Origin: Qipengyuania sp. JC766
GTDB taxonomy: Bacteria > Pseudomonadota > Alphaproteobacteria > Sphingomonadales > Sphingomonadaceae
DNA: 64,000 nucleotides
Assembly: GCF_040717445.1 (NCBI RefSeq)
Contig: NZ_JBFEFL010000001.1
Span: 2,242,001-2,306,000 of the forward strand
Direction: 5' to 3'
Made by a program: the position numbers and the translations under genes. This document shows, in pieces, positions 7,914 through 16,952 of the stretch. The notes under the pieces were generated by a model. That model was not told the DNA's origin. It was given only the letters and a program-made list of their open reading frames with translations, and ran no database searches. The first letter of the stretch is position 1. Each line of letters begins with the position of its first letter.

Positions 7914-8907
7914 TAGCGCGGATGCGCTCGAACAGGTCCGGCCGGGCCGCGCCCAGCACGCCGCGGGCGTGCTCCGGCAAGTGCGCGCCGGGATCGCCGT
8001 CGCTTTCGAACGCGTAGTAATCCAGCATGCCGCGCCATACCTCCCGCTGCGCCGGCGGCAGGTGGCGGAAGGCCAGGATCGCGTGGAGCAGCGCGTCGTA
8101 GGCGCTGCCGATCCCGTCGGGCTGGCCGCGTGTCCACCAGTAATTGACCAGGATGCTGACCGGCTCCAGCGATTCCACACCGTGCCACCAGCAATAGGGG
8201 ATGTAGATCGCGTCCCCCGGTTCCAGCGTGGCGACCTGCGCGGTCTTCCACGCTTCCATGAAGCGCGGATGGCGGTCGAGATCGGGCCGGGCGAGGTCCA
8301 CCATGCTAACCGGCGTGCCGGCGGGGGTCAGTTCGAAGGGCCCGGGATAGAGGTTGGCGATCTGGTCCGGCGGGAAGATCGTGAAGCGCCTGCGCCCGGC
8401 GACGCAGCAGGCGATGTTTTCCTTGATGTCGAAATGCGGCGCCACGCGGATCCGGTTGCCGATCCAGATGCGCGGGGCGATATCGGGCAGGAGCGTCAGG
8501 CGATTGTCGCGCGCGAAGGCGGGCATGAGGTCCGCGACGTCTTCCGACTGGACCGCCATTCCGGGCGGATCGGGCAGGTCGGCGGCGTGCAGCAGGTCCT
8601 GCAGGAAAGCTTCCAGCCGGCCCTGCCCGTTCCTGAAATTGAGGCCGGTCATCGCCTCGTTGTAGAAGAACCGCCCGCGCTGCGACGGCGCGGCCGCGAT
8701 GGCGGTGACGGGCCGGGTGGGCCCGCAATCCGAAAGATAGCGCACGATCGCCGCATCGCTGTCCCGCGCCTGCCGGACGGCGGGCCATTCGCGCACCAGT
8801 CCGCGCAGGACGACCGGCTTCCCCGCAACGCGGATCTCCTCCAGCGCGGCATTGTCTACCGGACCGGCGAGCTCCTCGACCGCGTCGGGCGCGGGCAGGC
8901 CGGTCAT
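7891..8907 (-). CDS. JmjC/Cupin_8-like Fe(II)/2-oxoglutarate oxygenase (copy 1)
   Basis: This 338-residue protein has the Cupin_8/JmjC-like fold signatures. An HFD triplet in VAPHFDIKEN gives the His-x-Asp metal pair, followed by RRRFTIFPPDQ, and the distal His is in PYCWWHGVES after LEPGDAIYIP. The facial triad is therefore intact, which predicts a hydroxylase or demethylase acting on protein or small-molecule substrate. N-terminal GKPVVLRGLVREWP is typical of the family. ATG 8907 overlaps the stop of halogenase copy 2 (ATGA), so it is the last gene of a halogenase-halogenase-oxygenase operon starting at 12001. Target unknown. Confidence 0.82.
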   Translation of the reverse strand: MTGLPAPDAVEELAGPVDNAALEEIRVAGKPVVLRGLVREWPAVRQARDSDAAIVRYLSDCGPTRPVTAIAAAPSQRGRFFYNEAMTGLNFRNGQGRLEAFLQDLLHAADLPDPPGMAVQSEDVADLMPAFARDNRLTLLPDIAPRIWIGNRIRVAPHFDIKENIACCVAGRRRFTIFPPDQIANLYPGPFELTPAGTPVSMVDLARPDLDRHPRFMEAWKTAQVATLEPGDAIYIPYCWWHGVESLEPVSILVNYWWTRGQPDGIGSAYDALLHAILAFRHLPPAQREVWRGMLDYYAFESDGDPGAHLPEHARGVLGAARPDLFERIRAIIRSALR

Positions 8908-10439
8908 GCCACGATGCGTTCGGTCGCGGGGATCGCGCTGCGATTGCGGGCGAGGAATTCGTCCTGCGTCGGCATCTGGTCCACCGCCTGCGCGATGACC
9001 TGCCCGATATGGGCCAGCCGCTGCTTCGTCTCCTGTTCGTCCAGCATGGCGGCAACGGGGTGGTACCCTTCCGGCTCCACGCCTTGGCCCGCCATCACGG
9101 ACAGCCAGCTGGTCTCGGTGAAAAGCTCCTCGTGCTCGCGGATCACGCGGCCGGTGGCGCGGAACATCTCCAGCTTCTCGCGCAGGCCGTCGGGCGGCGG
9201 CAGTTCGCGGCAATAGCGCCAGAACTCGGAATCGTCGCGCTCGGTCGCCTTGTAGTGCAGCACCAGGAAATCGCGGATATCGACGTAGTCGCGCTCCGTA
9301 TCGGCGTTGAAGCGATCCGCTTCCTTCCGCCCGAACGCGCTGGTCGGGAAAAAGGCGAGCAGGCGCGCGATGCAGGCCTGCACCAGGTGGATGGCGGTCG
9401 ATTCGAGCGGTTCCAGGAACCCGCCCGCAAGGCCCAGCGCAACCACGTTCTTCTCCCACGCCCGTTCGCGGTGCCCGGCCACGAAGCGCAGATGGTTGGG
9501 TTCGGCCAGCGGCTCGCCGTCGAGATTGTCGAGCAGGATCGCCAGCGCCTCGTCCGCCTCCATGTGGGCGGAGGAATAGACGTGGCCGTTGCCGATCCGG
9601 TGCTGCAGCGGGATGCGCCACTGCCACCCGGCGGGCCGCGCGGTGGATCGCGTCAGCGGTTCGCGGTCGCCGGCGAGCGAGCAGGGCATGGCCACCGCCC
9701 GGTCGCAGGGCAGCCACTTGCTCCAGTCGCGGAACGGGACGCCCAGCGTCTGGCCGAGGAGGAGCGAGCGAAAGCCGGTGCAGTCGAGGAACAGCTGTCC
9801 TTCGACGTCGGAGCCGTCCTCCAGCCGCACGCCGGTGACGAAGCCGCTTTCCCCGTCCTGCAGGACTTCCACGACCTTGCCCTCGCGCCGCACGACGCCC
9901 TGCGCCTCCGCCCGCTTGCGCAGGTAACGCGCATAGCGCGCGGCATCGAACTGGAAGGCGTAGGACAGCTTCGACAGGGGCGATTTCGGATTGTCCAGCT
10001 GCGGCCAGAAGAACTTGCCGCCCTTCCCGGCCATCGCCGCGATCGAGTACCGGTCGAGCTCCGACGTGTCGCCCGCCGCCCGGCCGCGCAGCCAGAAATG
10101 GTGGAATTCGATCCCCAGCATGTCGAGCCCGTAGGTCCCGAAGGGATGAACGTAGGAATGGCCCGGGCGCAGCCAGTCGACGAACTCGATCCCCAGCTTG
10201 TAGGTCGCGTGGGTTTCCCGCACGAATTCGTTCTCGTCGATGCCGAGCATGTTGTTGAAGGACAGGATCTGCGGGATCGTCGCTTCGCCCACGCCGACCG
10301 TGCCGATCGCCTCGCTTTCGACGAGTTCGATGGAGAGGCCGGGAAAGCCGCCCAGCACCCGGGACAGCGCGGCCGCGGCCATCCAGCCCGCCGTCCCGCC
10401 GCCCACGATCACGATCCTGCGAATGGGCTCCCCGTTCAT
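8904..10439 (-). CDS. Flavin-dependent tryptophan halogenase family protein (copy 2)
   Basis: This 511-residue halogenase-family protein has FAD-binding GGGTAGW, GVGEATIP, Lys81 in HATYKLGIEF, the motif WQWRIP at 272-277, and FLEPLESTAIH later. The catalytic set is intact. ATG 10439 overlaps the TGA of copy 3 by four bases, and its own stop overlaps the ATG of the JmjC-like gene by four, so translation of the three is coupled. No dedicated flavin reductase is seen nearby, though this family needs reduced FAD. The natural substrate is unknown. Confidence 0.88.
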   Translation of the reverse strand: MNGEPIRRIVIVGGGTAGWMAAAALSRVLGGFPGLSIELVESEAIGTVGVGEATIPQILSFNNMLGIDENEFVRETHATYKLGIEFVDWLRPGHSYVHPFGTYGLDMLGIEFHHFWLRGRAAGDTSELDRYSIAAMAGKGGKFFWPQLDNPKSPLSKLSYAFQFDAARYARYLRKRAEAQGVVRREGKVVEVLQDGESGFVTGVRLEDGSDVEGQLFLDCTGFRSLLLGQTLGVPFRDWSKWLPCDRAVAMPCSLAGDREPLTRSTARPAGWQWRIPLQHRIGNGHVYSSAHMEADEALAILLDNLDGEPLAEPNHLRFVAGHRERAWEKNVVALGLAGGFLEPLESTAIHLVQACIARLLAFFPTSAFGRKEADRFNADTERDYVDIRDFLVLHYKATERDDSEFWRYCRELPPPDGLREKLEMFRATGRVIREHEELFTETSWLSVMAGQGVEPEGYHPVAAMLDEQETKQRLAHIGQVIAQAVDQMPTQDEFLARNRSAIPATERIVA

Positions 10440-12001
10440 GTCGCGCCTCCGGCCGCGAAGGCGGGCATGGCATTGTCCGCGTGCCAGGCCCCGGCCTGCT
10501 TCAGGAACTGTTCCTGCGAGGGCAGCCGTTCGGCGACCATCCGGTAATTCTCCCGCATCTGCTGCAGGGCCGACCCGATCTTGGCCTCGTCCAGCGTATC
10601 GGCGATCGCGTCGTAGCCGTCGGGATGGATATTCTGGCCCAGCAGCACCGCGATCCAACTGGGCTGGGCGAACAGTTCCGCGTTCTCGCGGAAGACCCGG
10701 CCGTGTAGCTTCCACAGCGCCATCTTGCGGGTCAGGCTCTCGGGCACCTCCATGTCGCGCACGTAGCGCCAGAAGGGCGTGTCGTCGCGCTGCGTCGCCT
10801 TGTAGTGGAGGATGATGAAGTCGCGCACGTCCTCGTAGATCTCGCGCATTCCGCGGTTGTATTCGTCCCGCTCCAGCGGGCTGACCGGCTTGTCCGGGAA
10901 CAGGGCGAACAGGCGCGCGATGCCGTTCTGGACCAGGTGGATGCTGGTCGATTCGAGCGGCTCGATGAAACCGGACGACAGGCCGAGCGACACGACGTTG
11001 TGGTTCCATGCCTTGCTGCGCATCCCTGTCAGGAAACGCAGCGTGCGCGGTTCCGCCAAGGGTTCGCCTTCCACATTGTCCAGCAGGATGCGGCGCGCCT
11101 CGTCCTCGTCCATGAACCGGCTGGAAAAGACGTGGCCGTTGCCCATCCGGTGCTGCAGCGGGATGCGCCACTGCCAGCCCGCGCCATGTGCGGTCGCGCG
11201 GGTGAAGGGATCGGGCGGGGCGATATTGGCGGTGGGCAGCGCGATCGCGCGGTCCATCGGCAGCCAGGCGCTCCAGTCCTCGTAGCCGGTGCCCAGCTCC
11301 TCCTCGATCAGCAGGCCGCGAAAGCCGGAGCAGTCGATGAACAGGTCCGCCTCGATCCGGCGTCCGTCCTCGATCCGCACTGCGGTCACGTCGCCCGTTT
11401 CCGCATCGCGCTCGACCCCGGTGATCCGGCCTTCCTGGCGGATCACGCCCTGGCGTTCGGCGCGGCGGCGCAGATAGGCGGCATAGAGCCCGGCATCGAA
11501 ATGGAAGGCGTAGGCGATTTCGCTGACCGCCGACCGCGCGCCCGGTGCCGGCCGCCCGAAGGCGGAGCGGGCGGCGGCCATGGTGCTCATCGAATATTCG
11601 CCGATATCGCCCGTCCGGTCCGGTTCCAGCCGGCGCTGGCGCAGGTAGAGCTGGTGGAACTGGATGCCGTGGAAATCCTGCCCGTATTCGCCGAAGGGGT
11701 GGAAATACCGGTCGCCCGGGCGGCCCCAGTTGCAAAACTCGATGCCCAGCTTGAACGTGCCGCGCGTCTCGCGCAGGAATTCGTTCTCCGGGATGTCGAG
11801 CATCGCGTTGAAGTTGCGAATCGGCGGGATGGTCGCCTCGCCCACGCCGACGGTCCCGATCGCGTCCGATTCGACCAGCGTGATGGTGCGCCGGCCATCG
11901 TCGAAGAACTTCGACATGGCGGCCGCCGCCATCCAGCCGGCGGTGCCGCCGCCGACGATCGCGACGCGCTCTATCCGCTTCGCGGTAACGTTATCACTCA
12001 T
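10436..12001 (-). CDS. Flavin-dependent tryptophan halogenase family protein (copy 3)
   Basis: This 521-residue halogenase-family protein has GGGTAGW near residue 18, GVGEATIP, Lys84 in GTFKLGIEF, WQWRIP at 276-281 and FIEPLESTSIH. I chose ATG 12001 because MSDNVTAKRIERVAIVGGG places the Rossmann motif at the family's usual distance and a GTGAGGG sequence precedes it; a longer reading to 12109 adds no recognisable domain. It is the first gene of a leftward operon (copy 3, copy 2, JmjC-like) divergent from the xylan receptor, with operator 2 in the shared gap. Confidence 0.88.
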   Translation of the reverse strand: MSDNVTAKRIERVAIVGGGTAGWMAAAAMSKFFDDGRRTITLVESDAIGTVGVGEATIPPIRNFNAMLDIPENEFLRETRGTFKLGIEFCNWGRPGDRYFHPFGEYGQDFHGIQFHQLYLRQRRLEPDRTGDIGEYSMSTMAAARSAFGRPAPGARSAVSEIAYAFHFDAGLYAAYLRRRAERQGVIRQEGRITGVERDAETGDVTAVRIEDGRRIEADLFIDCSGFRGLLIEEELGTGYEDWSAWLPMDRAIALPTANIAPPDPFTRATAHGAGWQWRIPLQHRMGNGHVFSSRFMDEDEARRILLDNVEGEPLAEPRTLRFLTGMRSKAWNHNVVSLGLSSGFIEPLESTSIHLVQNGIARLFALFPDKPVSPLERDEYNRGMREIYEDVRDFIILHYKATQRDDTPFWRYVRDMEVPESLTRKMALWKLHGRVFRENAELFAQPSWIAVLLGQNIHPDGYDAIADTLDEAKIGSALQQMRENYRMVAERLPSQEQFLKQAGAWHADNAMPAFAAGGAT

Positions 12002-12061
12002 GCCCTCACCCGGCTGTTCCCTCTTTGCCACACGTCCTTTGCTAAAGTGCCAAGAGGCGAC

Positions 12062-12090
12062 TTGCAAAGGCAAGATTGTGTCGATATGCC
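12062..12090 (+). promoter_or_regulatory. Possible sigma70-type promoter for the TonB receptor
   Basis: TTGCAA (12062-12067) and TATGCC (12085-12090) are separated by 17 bases, ahead of operator 2 and the receptor start. The hexamers are only moderate matches, so this is a suggestion. A start near 12097 would put the operator about 30 bases downstream, where a bound repressor would block transcription. Confidence 0.3.
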
Positions 12091-12126
12091 TTTGTCCAGA
12101 ACAAAACAAAGCGCTGTCGGCCTTAA

Positions 12127-12140
12127 TGGTAGCGCTAACA
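12127..12140. promoter_or_regulatory. XylR-type operator 2 (TGGTAGCGCTAACA)
   Basis: This AGCGCT-core palindrome lies just upstream of the ribosome site (GGGAGGGAA) of the TonB receptor and 125 bases from the divergent halogenase copy 3. It is the best match of the six to the consensus. Confidence 0.85.
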
Positions 12141-12156
12141 TGGGAGGGAAAGCCTT

Positions 12157-15100
12157 ATGAAGGCGCTACCGCAAGGTATTCATTCGACATTGTCCGCGCA
12201 GGAGCGGTTCCGCGTGCTGCTGAAGGCAGGCGCATCCTCGCTCGCGCTGGGTGGCCTGTTCGCAGGTTCCGCCGCATTGGCGCAGGACCGTCCGCAGACG
12301 ACCGACACCGAACAGGCGGGCGAACCCGAACAAGGCGCGGAGCCGACGCTGGTCGAAGACAACATCATCACCGTCACCGGCATCCGCCAGTCGCTCGCCA
12401 ATGCGCAGGACATCAAGCGCGACGCGGACACGGTGGTCGATGCCATCACCGCCGAGGATATCGGCGCCCTGCCGGACCGCTCCGTGACCGAAGCGCTGCA
12501 GCGCGTCCCCGGCATCGCGATCAACCGCTTCGCCGGTTCCAACGACCCGGACCACTTCTCCGTCGAAGGGTCCGGCGTGGTCGTGCGCGGCCTCAACTTC
12601 GTGCGGTCCGAATTCAACGGGCGCAGCGCGTTCGCGGCCGGCGTCAACGGCCAGGCCCTGAACTTCGCGGACGTGCCGTCCGAACTGCTCGGATCGGTCA
12701 TCGTCAGCAAGAACGCGACTGCGGAACAGATCGAGGGCGGCCTTGCCGGCACGGTCAATCTCAACACCCGCAAGCCGTTCGACCGCGACGGGTTCCGCGT
12801 CGCCTTCGGCGCGGAGGCCAATTACGGCGACTTCCGCGAGGAATGGACGCCGACCGGCTCGCTGCTGATCAGCAACACCTGGGACACCGACATCGGCAAG
12901 TTCGGCCTGCTGGCGAGCGGGTCCTATTCGCGGATCAAGAGCCGCGCCGACGGCCTGCAGGTCGCGAACTACCAGACCCGCGACGGGCAGCTGGTCCGCT
13001 TCACCGATGTCGACGACCGCTTCATCTGCCGCAATCCGCTGCCGTCCGGAGTGGACAACAACACGCTTCCCCCGCCGCAGGCCGCATGCGGCGATTTCGG
13101 GTCGGGCGGGCCGGACGGCTTCGCGGACTATGCCGATTTCCGCGTCGCGCCCGTGGGCGGCCAGTTCCGCACGCAGGAGTTCGACCGCGAGCGTGACGGC
13201 CTCGCCATTTCCGCGCAGTTCGAATCGATCGACCGGAACACGCTGCTGACGGCCGAATTCATCCGCTCGCACTCGACCAACCGGTGGGGCGAATACACGT
13301 ACGAAACCGCGCCCGACCTGTCCGAATACTCGACCTATCCGATCGGCTGCCAGCAGAACGCGGGCGGTCCGAACGTGGTCGACAGCAATGGCGTCATCGA
13401 TCCCGACGACGAGACCCCGCCGCGCGCGCAGTGCCCGGTGGGCGGCTTCACCGACTTCATCTACGACGAGAACAACGTCTTCCAGTCGGGCTACATCGTC
13501 GATGCCAGCAATGGCTGGCGCGGTGCGACCAACAATTACGACCCGACGCTGGGCACGGGCGGATCGCCCTACGTCCCGATCGGCGGCTCGCAGTTCTCGC
13601 TCGCCCGCCGCCAGGTGGACGACGAGGTGACGAACGAGGACTACAGCCTCAACCTGCGGCACGATTTCAGCGACCGCGCGACGCTGGAACTGGACGCGCA
13701 ATACGCCACGTCTCGCAAGGAAAACCTGGACTTCAGCGTGTTCGGTTCGAACTTCGCCGACCAGGAGCTGGACCTCACCGGCGAATACCCGGTCTCCATC
13801 CCGCACAAGCCGCAGTTCCTCGGCTACACCTGGTCCGCGCCGAGTCCCGAACTGGGCGGCGCGACGGAAGAGGAATATTTCAACGATCCGCGCTTCCAGT
13901 TCTGGCGCGCGGCGATGGACCACGCGGAAGAGAGCACTGGCGAGCAGTTCGCCTTCCAGGCGGACTTCGAATACGAGTTCGACGAAATGGCCTTCATTCG
14001 CCGCGCCAAGGTCGGCGCGCGCTACCAGGGCCGCGAACAGACGGTGCGCTACACCACCTACAACTGGGGCATGCTGAGCGAGACCTGGTCGGGATCGCGC
14101 CCGATCAACTTCGCCGACACCCCGGCCGACCAGGCGGTGCGTTACAACTTCCCGAACTTCTTCCGCGGCGAAGTCCCGCCCCCTCCGGGCGCGTTCTACT
14201 ACGCGGGCGACCTGATCGATGATTACGACGGTTCGGTGGCGTTCTTCCGCGACATCCAGGACCTGACCATCCAGGCCGGCGGCGCGCCGACCTGGAACCC
14301 GCTGGCCGAACGCGGCGGGGCGATCCCGGGCACGCGGTACCTGCCGTCGGATATCCAGACCGTCGACCAGTACGACTACGCCGCCTACGGCATGCTCAGC
14401 TTCGGCAGCGACGACCTGTTCGGCGACGTGCGCATGTCCGGCAATGTCGGCGTCCGCTATGTCCGCACCGACCTGACCTCTGCCAGTTCGCGCGGGCCGG
14501 GTACGCTGGACGGGCTCAACATCGCGCAGCCGTTCGACGTGCGCTGTGCGCCGCGCGCGCGGCCGGCGGAAGCGGGCGGCGGCACGGCGATCCCGGGCGG
14601 CATCTGCAATATCGGCGAGGAAGCGTATCTCGCGCTGCAGAACTTCGTCGACGGCAGCTTCACCTACACGCCGATCAAGAACAGCTACGATTACTTCCTC
14701 CCCAGCCTGAACCTGAAGTTCGGCCTGACGGACGAGCTGATCCTGCGTCTTGCGGCTTCGAAGGTGCTCACCCGGCCGGACAACAGCTACATCCGCAACT
14801 ACTTCGTCTCCAGCATCGACACGTCGGGCAACTTCACCGGCTCCGCCGGCGATCCGACGCTGCTGCCGGCGACGGCGTGGCAGTACGATGCCAGCCTCGA
14901 GTGGTACTTCGCACGGGTCGGCTCGCTGACGCTGAACGGGTTCTACAAGGAGATCGACAACTTCTTCTTCCAGTCCGTGCGGACGGAGACGATCACCAAT
15001 GGCAGCGGCGAAACCCGCGACGTCACGGTGCGCGGCCCGGCGAACTTCGACGGTCAGGGCAAGGTGAGGGGCTTCGAGGTCGCCTACCAGCAGACCTTCG

Positions 15101-15597
15101 ATTTCTTGCCGGCCCCGCTCGACGGGTTCGGCGTGCAGGCGAACTACACTTTCATCGACAGCGAGGGCCTGCCCAACGCCTTCCTCAACGTCGGCGCCGT
15201 GCCGACCGATTCGACGGTCGAGCCGGGCAACCTCCCGCTCGAACAGCTGTCGCGGCACAACTACAACCTCACCGGCTTCTACGAGAAGGGACCGATCTCG
15301 CTGAGGGCCGCGTATAACTGGCGATCGCGCTTCCTGCTGACGGCATCGGATGCGATCTTCCCGTTCTACTCGATCTTCAACGAACCAACGGGCCAGCTCG
15401 ATGCGTCGATCTTCTTCAATGTGGGCGACGTGCTCGACCTGCCGGGAGACATCCGGATCGGTGCGCAGGGCGTGAACCTGCTCAACGAAGTGACCCGGAC
15501 GACCCAGGCCTATAGCGGCGATCCGGAAGACCTGGTCCCGCGCTCCTACTTCATGAACGACCGACGGTTCTCCCTGATCCTTCGCGGATCGTTCTAG
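12157..15597 (+). CDS. TonB-dependent receptor, probably for xylo-oligosaccharides
   Basis: This 1146-residue outer-membrane receptor has a signal peptide to about residue 43 (AALAQ), an acidic linker, the TonB box NIITVTG (69-75), a plug domain (GALPDRSVTEALQRVPGI to about residue 220) and a long 22-strand barrel ending in RFSLILRGSF with the terminal Phe of outer-membrane barrels. Its size and the ITVTGIRQSL plug opening are typical of Caulobacter/sphingomonad carbohydrate receptors. Flanking xylanase genes and operator 2 point to xylan fragments as ligand; this is inference. The start has a strong GGGAGGGAA ribosome site. A hairpin terminator follows the stop. Halogenase genes lie divergently upstream. 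Confidence 0.9.
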   Translation: MKALPQGIHSTLSAQERFRVLLKAGASSLALGGLFAGSAALAQDRPQTTDTEQAGEPEQGAEPTLVEDNIITVTGIRQSLANAQDIKRDADTVVDAITAEDIGALPDRSVTEALQRVPGIAINRFAGSNDPDHFSVEGSGVVVRGLNFVRSEFNGRSAFAAGVNGQALNFADVPSELLGSVIVSKNATAEQIEGGLAGTVNLNTRKPFDRDGFRVAFGAEANYGDFREEWTPTGSLLISNTWDTDIGKFGLLASGSYSRIKSRADGLQVANYQTRDGQLVRFTDVDDRFICRNPLPSGVDNNTLPPPQAACGDFGSGGPDGFADYADFRVAPVGGQFRTQEFDRERDGLAISAQFESIDRNTLLTAEFIRSHSTNRWGEYTYETAPDLSEYSTYPIGCQQNAGGPNVVDSNGVIDPDDETPPRAQCPVGGFTDFIYDENNVFQSGYIVDASNGWRGATNNYDPTLGTGGSPYVPIGGSQFSLARRQVDDEVTNEDYSLNLRHDFSDRATLELDAQYATSRKENLDFSVFGSNFADQELDLTGEYPVSIPHKPQFLGYTWSAPSPELGGATEEEYFNDPRFQFWRAAMDHAEESTGEQFAFQADFEYEFDEMAFIRRAKVGARYQGREQTVRYTTYNWGMLSETWSGSRPINFADTPADQAVRYNFPNFFRGEVPPPPGAFYYAGDLIDDYDGSVAFFRDIQDLTIQAGGAPTWNPLAERGGAIPGTRYLPSDIQTVDQYDYAAYGMLSFGSDDLFGDVRMSGNVGVRYVRTDLTSASSRGPGTLDGLNIAQPFDVRCAPRARPAEAGGGTAIPGGICNIGEEAYLALQNFVDGSFTYTPIKNSYDYFLPSLNLKFGLTDELILRLAASKVLTRPDNSYIRNYFVSSIDTSGNFTGSAGDPTLLPATAWQYDASLEWYFARVGSLTLNGFYKEIDNFFFQSVRTETITNGSGETRDVTVRGPANFDGQGKVRGFEVAYQQTFDFLPAPLDGFGVQANYTFIDSEGLPNAFLNVGAVPTDSTVEPGNLPLEQLSRHNYNLTGFYEKGPISLRAAYNWRSRFLLTASDAIFPFYSIFNEPTGQLDASIFFNVGDVLDLPGDIRIGAQGVNLLNEVTRTTQAYSGDPEDLVPRSYFMNDRRFSLILRGSF

Positions 15598-15618
15598 AGA
15601 CCGGCACGCCCGGACAGG

Positions 15619-15653
15619 AAAGGCCGCCACGCGCATCGCGTGGCGGCCTTTTC
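15619..15653 (+). terminator. Rho-independent terminator after the TonB receptor
   Basis: A perfect 15-bp stem (15619-15633 pairing with 15637-15651, arms AAAGGCCGCCACGCG) with a 3-base loop is followed by TTTCTCTTG, 22 bases past the receptor stop. The stem is long and GC-rich. Being symmetrical, it may also stop the convergent GH10 operon. Confidence 0.85.
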
Positions 15654-15754
15654 TCTTGTCATCGGCACAAGCGGTCGCCGAGCCGGCATCGCCGGGGCAC
15701 GTCGCAGGCCCTGCCGGCATCGCCGACAGGCCACGTTCCGCTGCTATCGGTGGA

Positions 15755-16951
15755 TCAGACGGGCATCAGGGCCCGCGCCAGCGCGTCGCGCACCGGCTTG
15801 GGCCGGTAACCCGCATCGTAGGGCGTCCCGCGAACGGGCAGCCCGTCGGGGCGCATGGCGGGCTCGAAATACTGTAGCCAGTTGAAGGTATCGACCATCC
15901 CCCAGGCGAGCACGTCGTCGAGATGGTCCGAGTAATCCATCATCACGTCGAAATAGCGGCGCGTGAAATCGGCCACCTTCCGGTCGCGCAGGGCGATATC
16001 GGCCGGCACGGCCCTGTCCTTGACGTCGAACTCGGTAATCAGCAGGCGGTAGCCCATGCCGGTCACTTCATCGAGGAAGCCCCGCCACTGCCGCTCGGCA
16101 TAGGGTCCGACGCCGGTCGACGGGTCGATCTCGAACATCTCGATATGCGACTGGATGCCCAGGGCATCGACCGGGACGTCGCGCTTCCGGAAGCCTTCCA
16201 GCAGGCGCAGCACGTCGGCGCAGTGCTTCAGGTGTGCCGGCTCCCAGCTCATGTAGTCGTTGTAGACCAGCTGCCCCTGGGGCAGTTCCTCGCGTGCGGT
16301 GTGGAAGGCGAGGTCCAGCACGGCCTCCACGCTGCCCATCGCGCGGCTGAGGCTCGTTTCCATGGGCGCGTTGCGGTCGTGGTCGATCGCCTCGTTCACG
16401 ACGTCGTGGCTTGAAATGACGCCGCGATAGCGCCGGGTCACCGTGCGGATATGCTCGGTCACGACCCGCTCCGCCTCCTGCACGGGATTGGCGCCGAAAT
16501 CGTAAGTGTTGAGCCAGTCAGGGAACCACTGCGGCCGATGCCACAGCAGCGTATGTCCGCGCATGTCCAGCCCCTCGCGTCCGACCCAGGCGACGATCTC
16601 GTCCATGCGGGCGAAGTCGTAAGTCTCGGGACCGGGGCGCAGGGCCTGCCATTTCATTTCGTTTTCCGGCACCACGATACCGCATTCGGCCTTCACGATG
16701 GCCGTGTAGCGCGGGTTCTGGATGGAGCCGGCCTCGGGTCTGCCGGGGATCGAGGCGATGGCGCTGCCGAACCTGCGCCCGCCGCGCCGCGCGATCGCGT
16801 TCAGTCCGGGCCCTTCGGGTGGCAGGGCGAGGGGATCGGTTCCTTGCGGAGCGGGTGCCGACGGCAGGCCGAGACTGCCTGCGCAAGCGGAAAGCGGCAG
16901 TGCCGCCATGCCGGCGAGCGCACCACGGCGGCTGAATTCGAACGTATTCAT
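15755..16951 (-). CDS. GH10 endo-1,4-beta-xylanase, Tat lipoprotein
   Basis: This 398-residue family GH10 enzyme cuts the beta-1,4-xylan backbone. Acid/base Glu187 lies in HDVVNEAID and nucleophile Glu307 in LLITEFDVKD; HTLLWHRPQWFP and GIQSHIEMF are further GH10 signatures. The N-terminus has twin arginines (SRRGALAG) followed by the lipobox LSAC at residues 20-23, so the enzyme is predicted to be exported folded by Tat and lipid-anchored, perhaps on the outer membrane next to the receptor. It is the last gene of a GH3-GH3-GH10 operon, starting one base after the stop of the preceding GH3. Confidence 0.92.
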   Translation of the reverse strand: MNTFEFSRRGALAGMAALPLSACAGSLGLPSAPAPQGTDPLALPPEGPGLNAIARRGGRRFGSAIASIPGRPEAGSIQNPRYTAIVKAECGIVVPENEMKWQALRPGPETYDFARMDEIVAWVGREGLDMRGHTLLWHRPQWFPDWLNTYDFGANPVQEAERVVTEHIRTVTRRYRGVISSHDVVNEAIDHDRNAPMETSLSRAMGSVEAVLDLAFHTAREELPQGQLVYNDYMSWEPAHLKHCADVLRLLEGFRKRDVPVDALGIQSHIEMFEIDPSTGVGPYAERQWRGFLDEVTGMGYRLLITEFDVKDRAVPADIALRDRKVADFTRRYFDVMMDYSDHLDDVLAWGMVDTFNWLQYFEPAMRPDGLPVRGTPYDAGYRPKPVRDALARALMPV

Positions 16952-16952
16952 A

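Noticed and set aside
12166-15720. A 1184-codon open frame on the minus strand across the TonB receptor
   Set aside because: It is an antisense frame of a GC-rich gene. Composition is arginine- and aspartate-rich without domain signals, and the plus strand encodes a full receptor.
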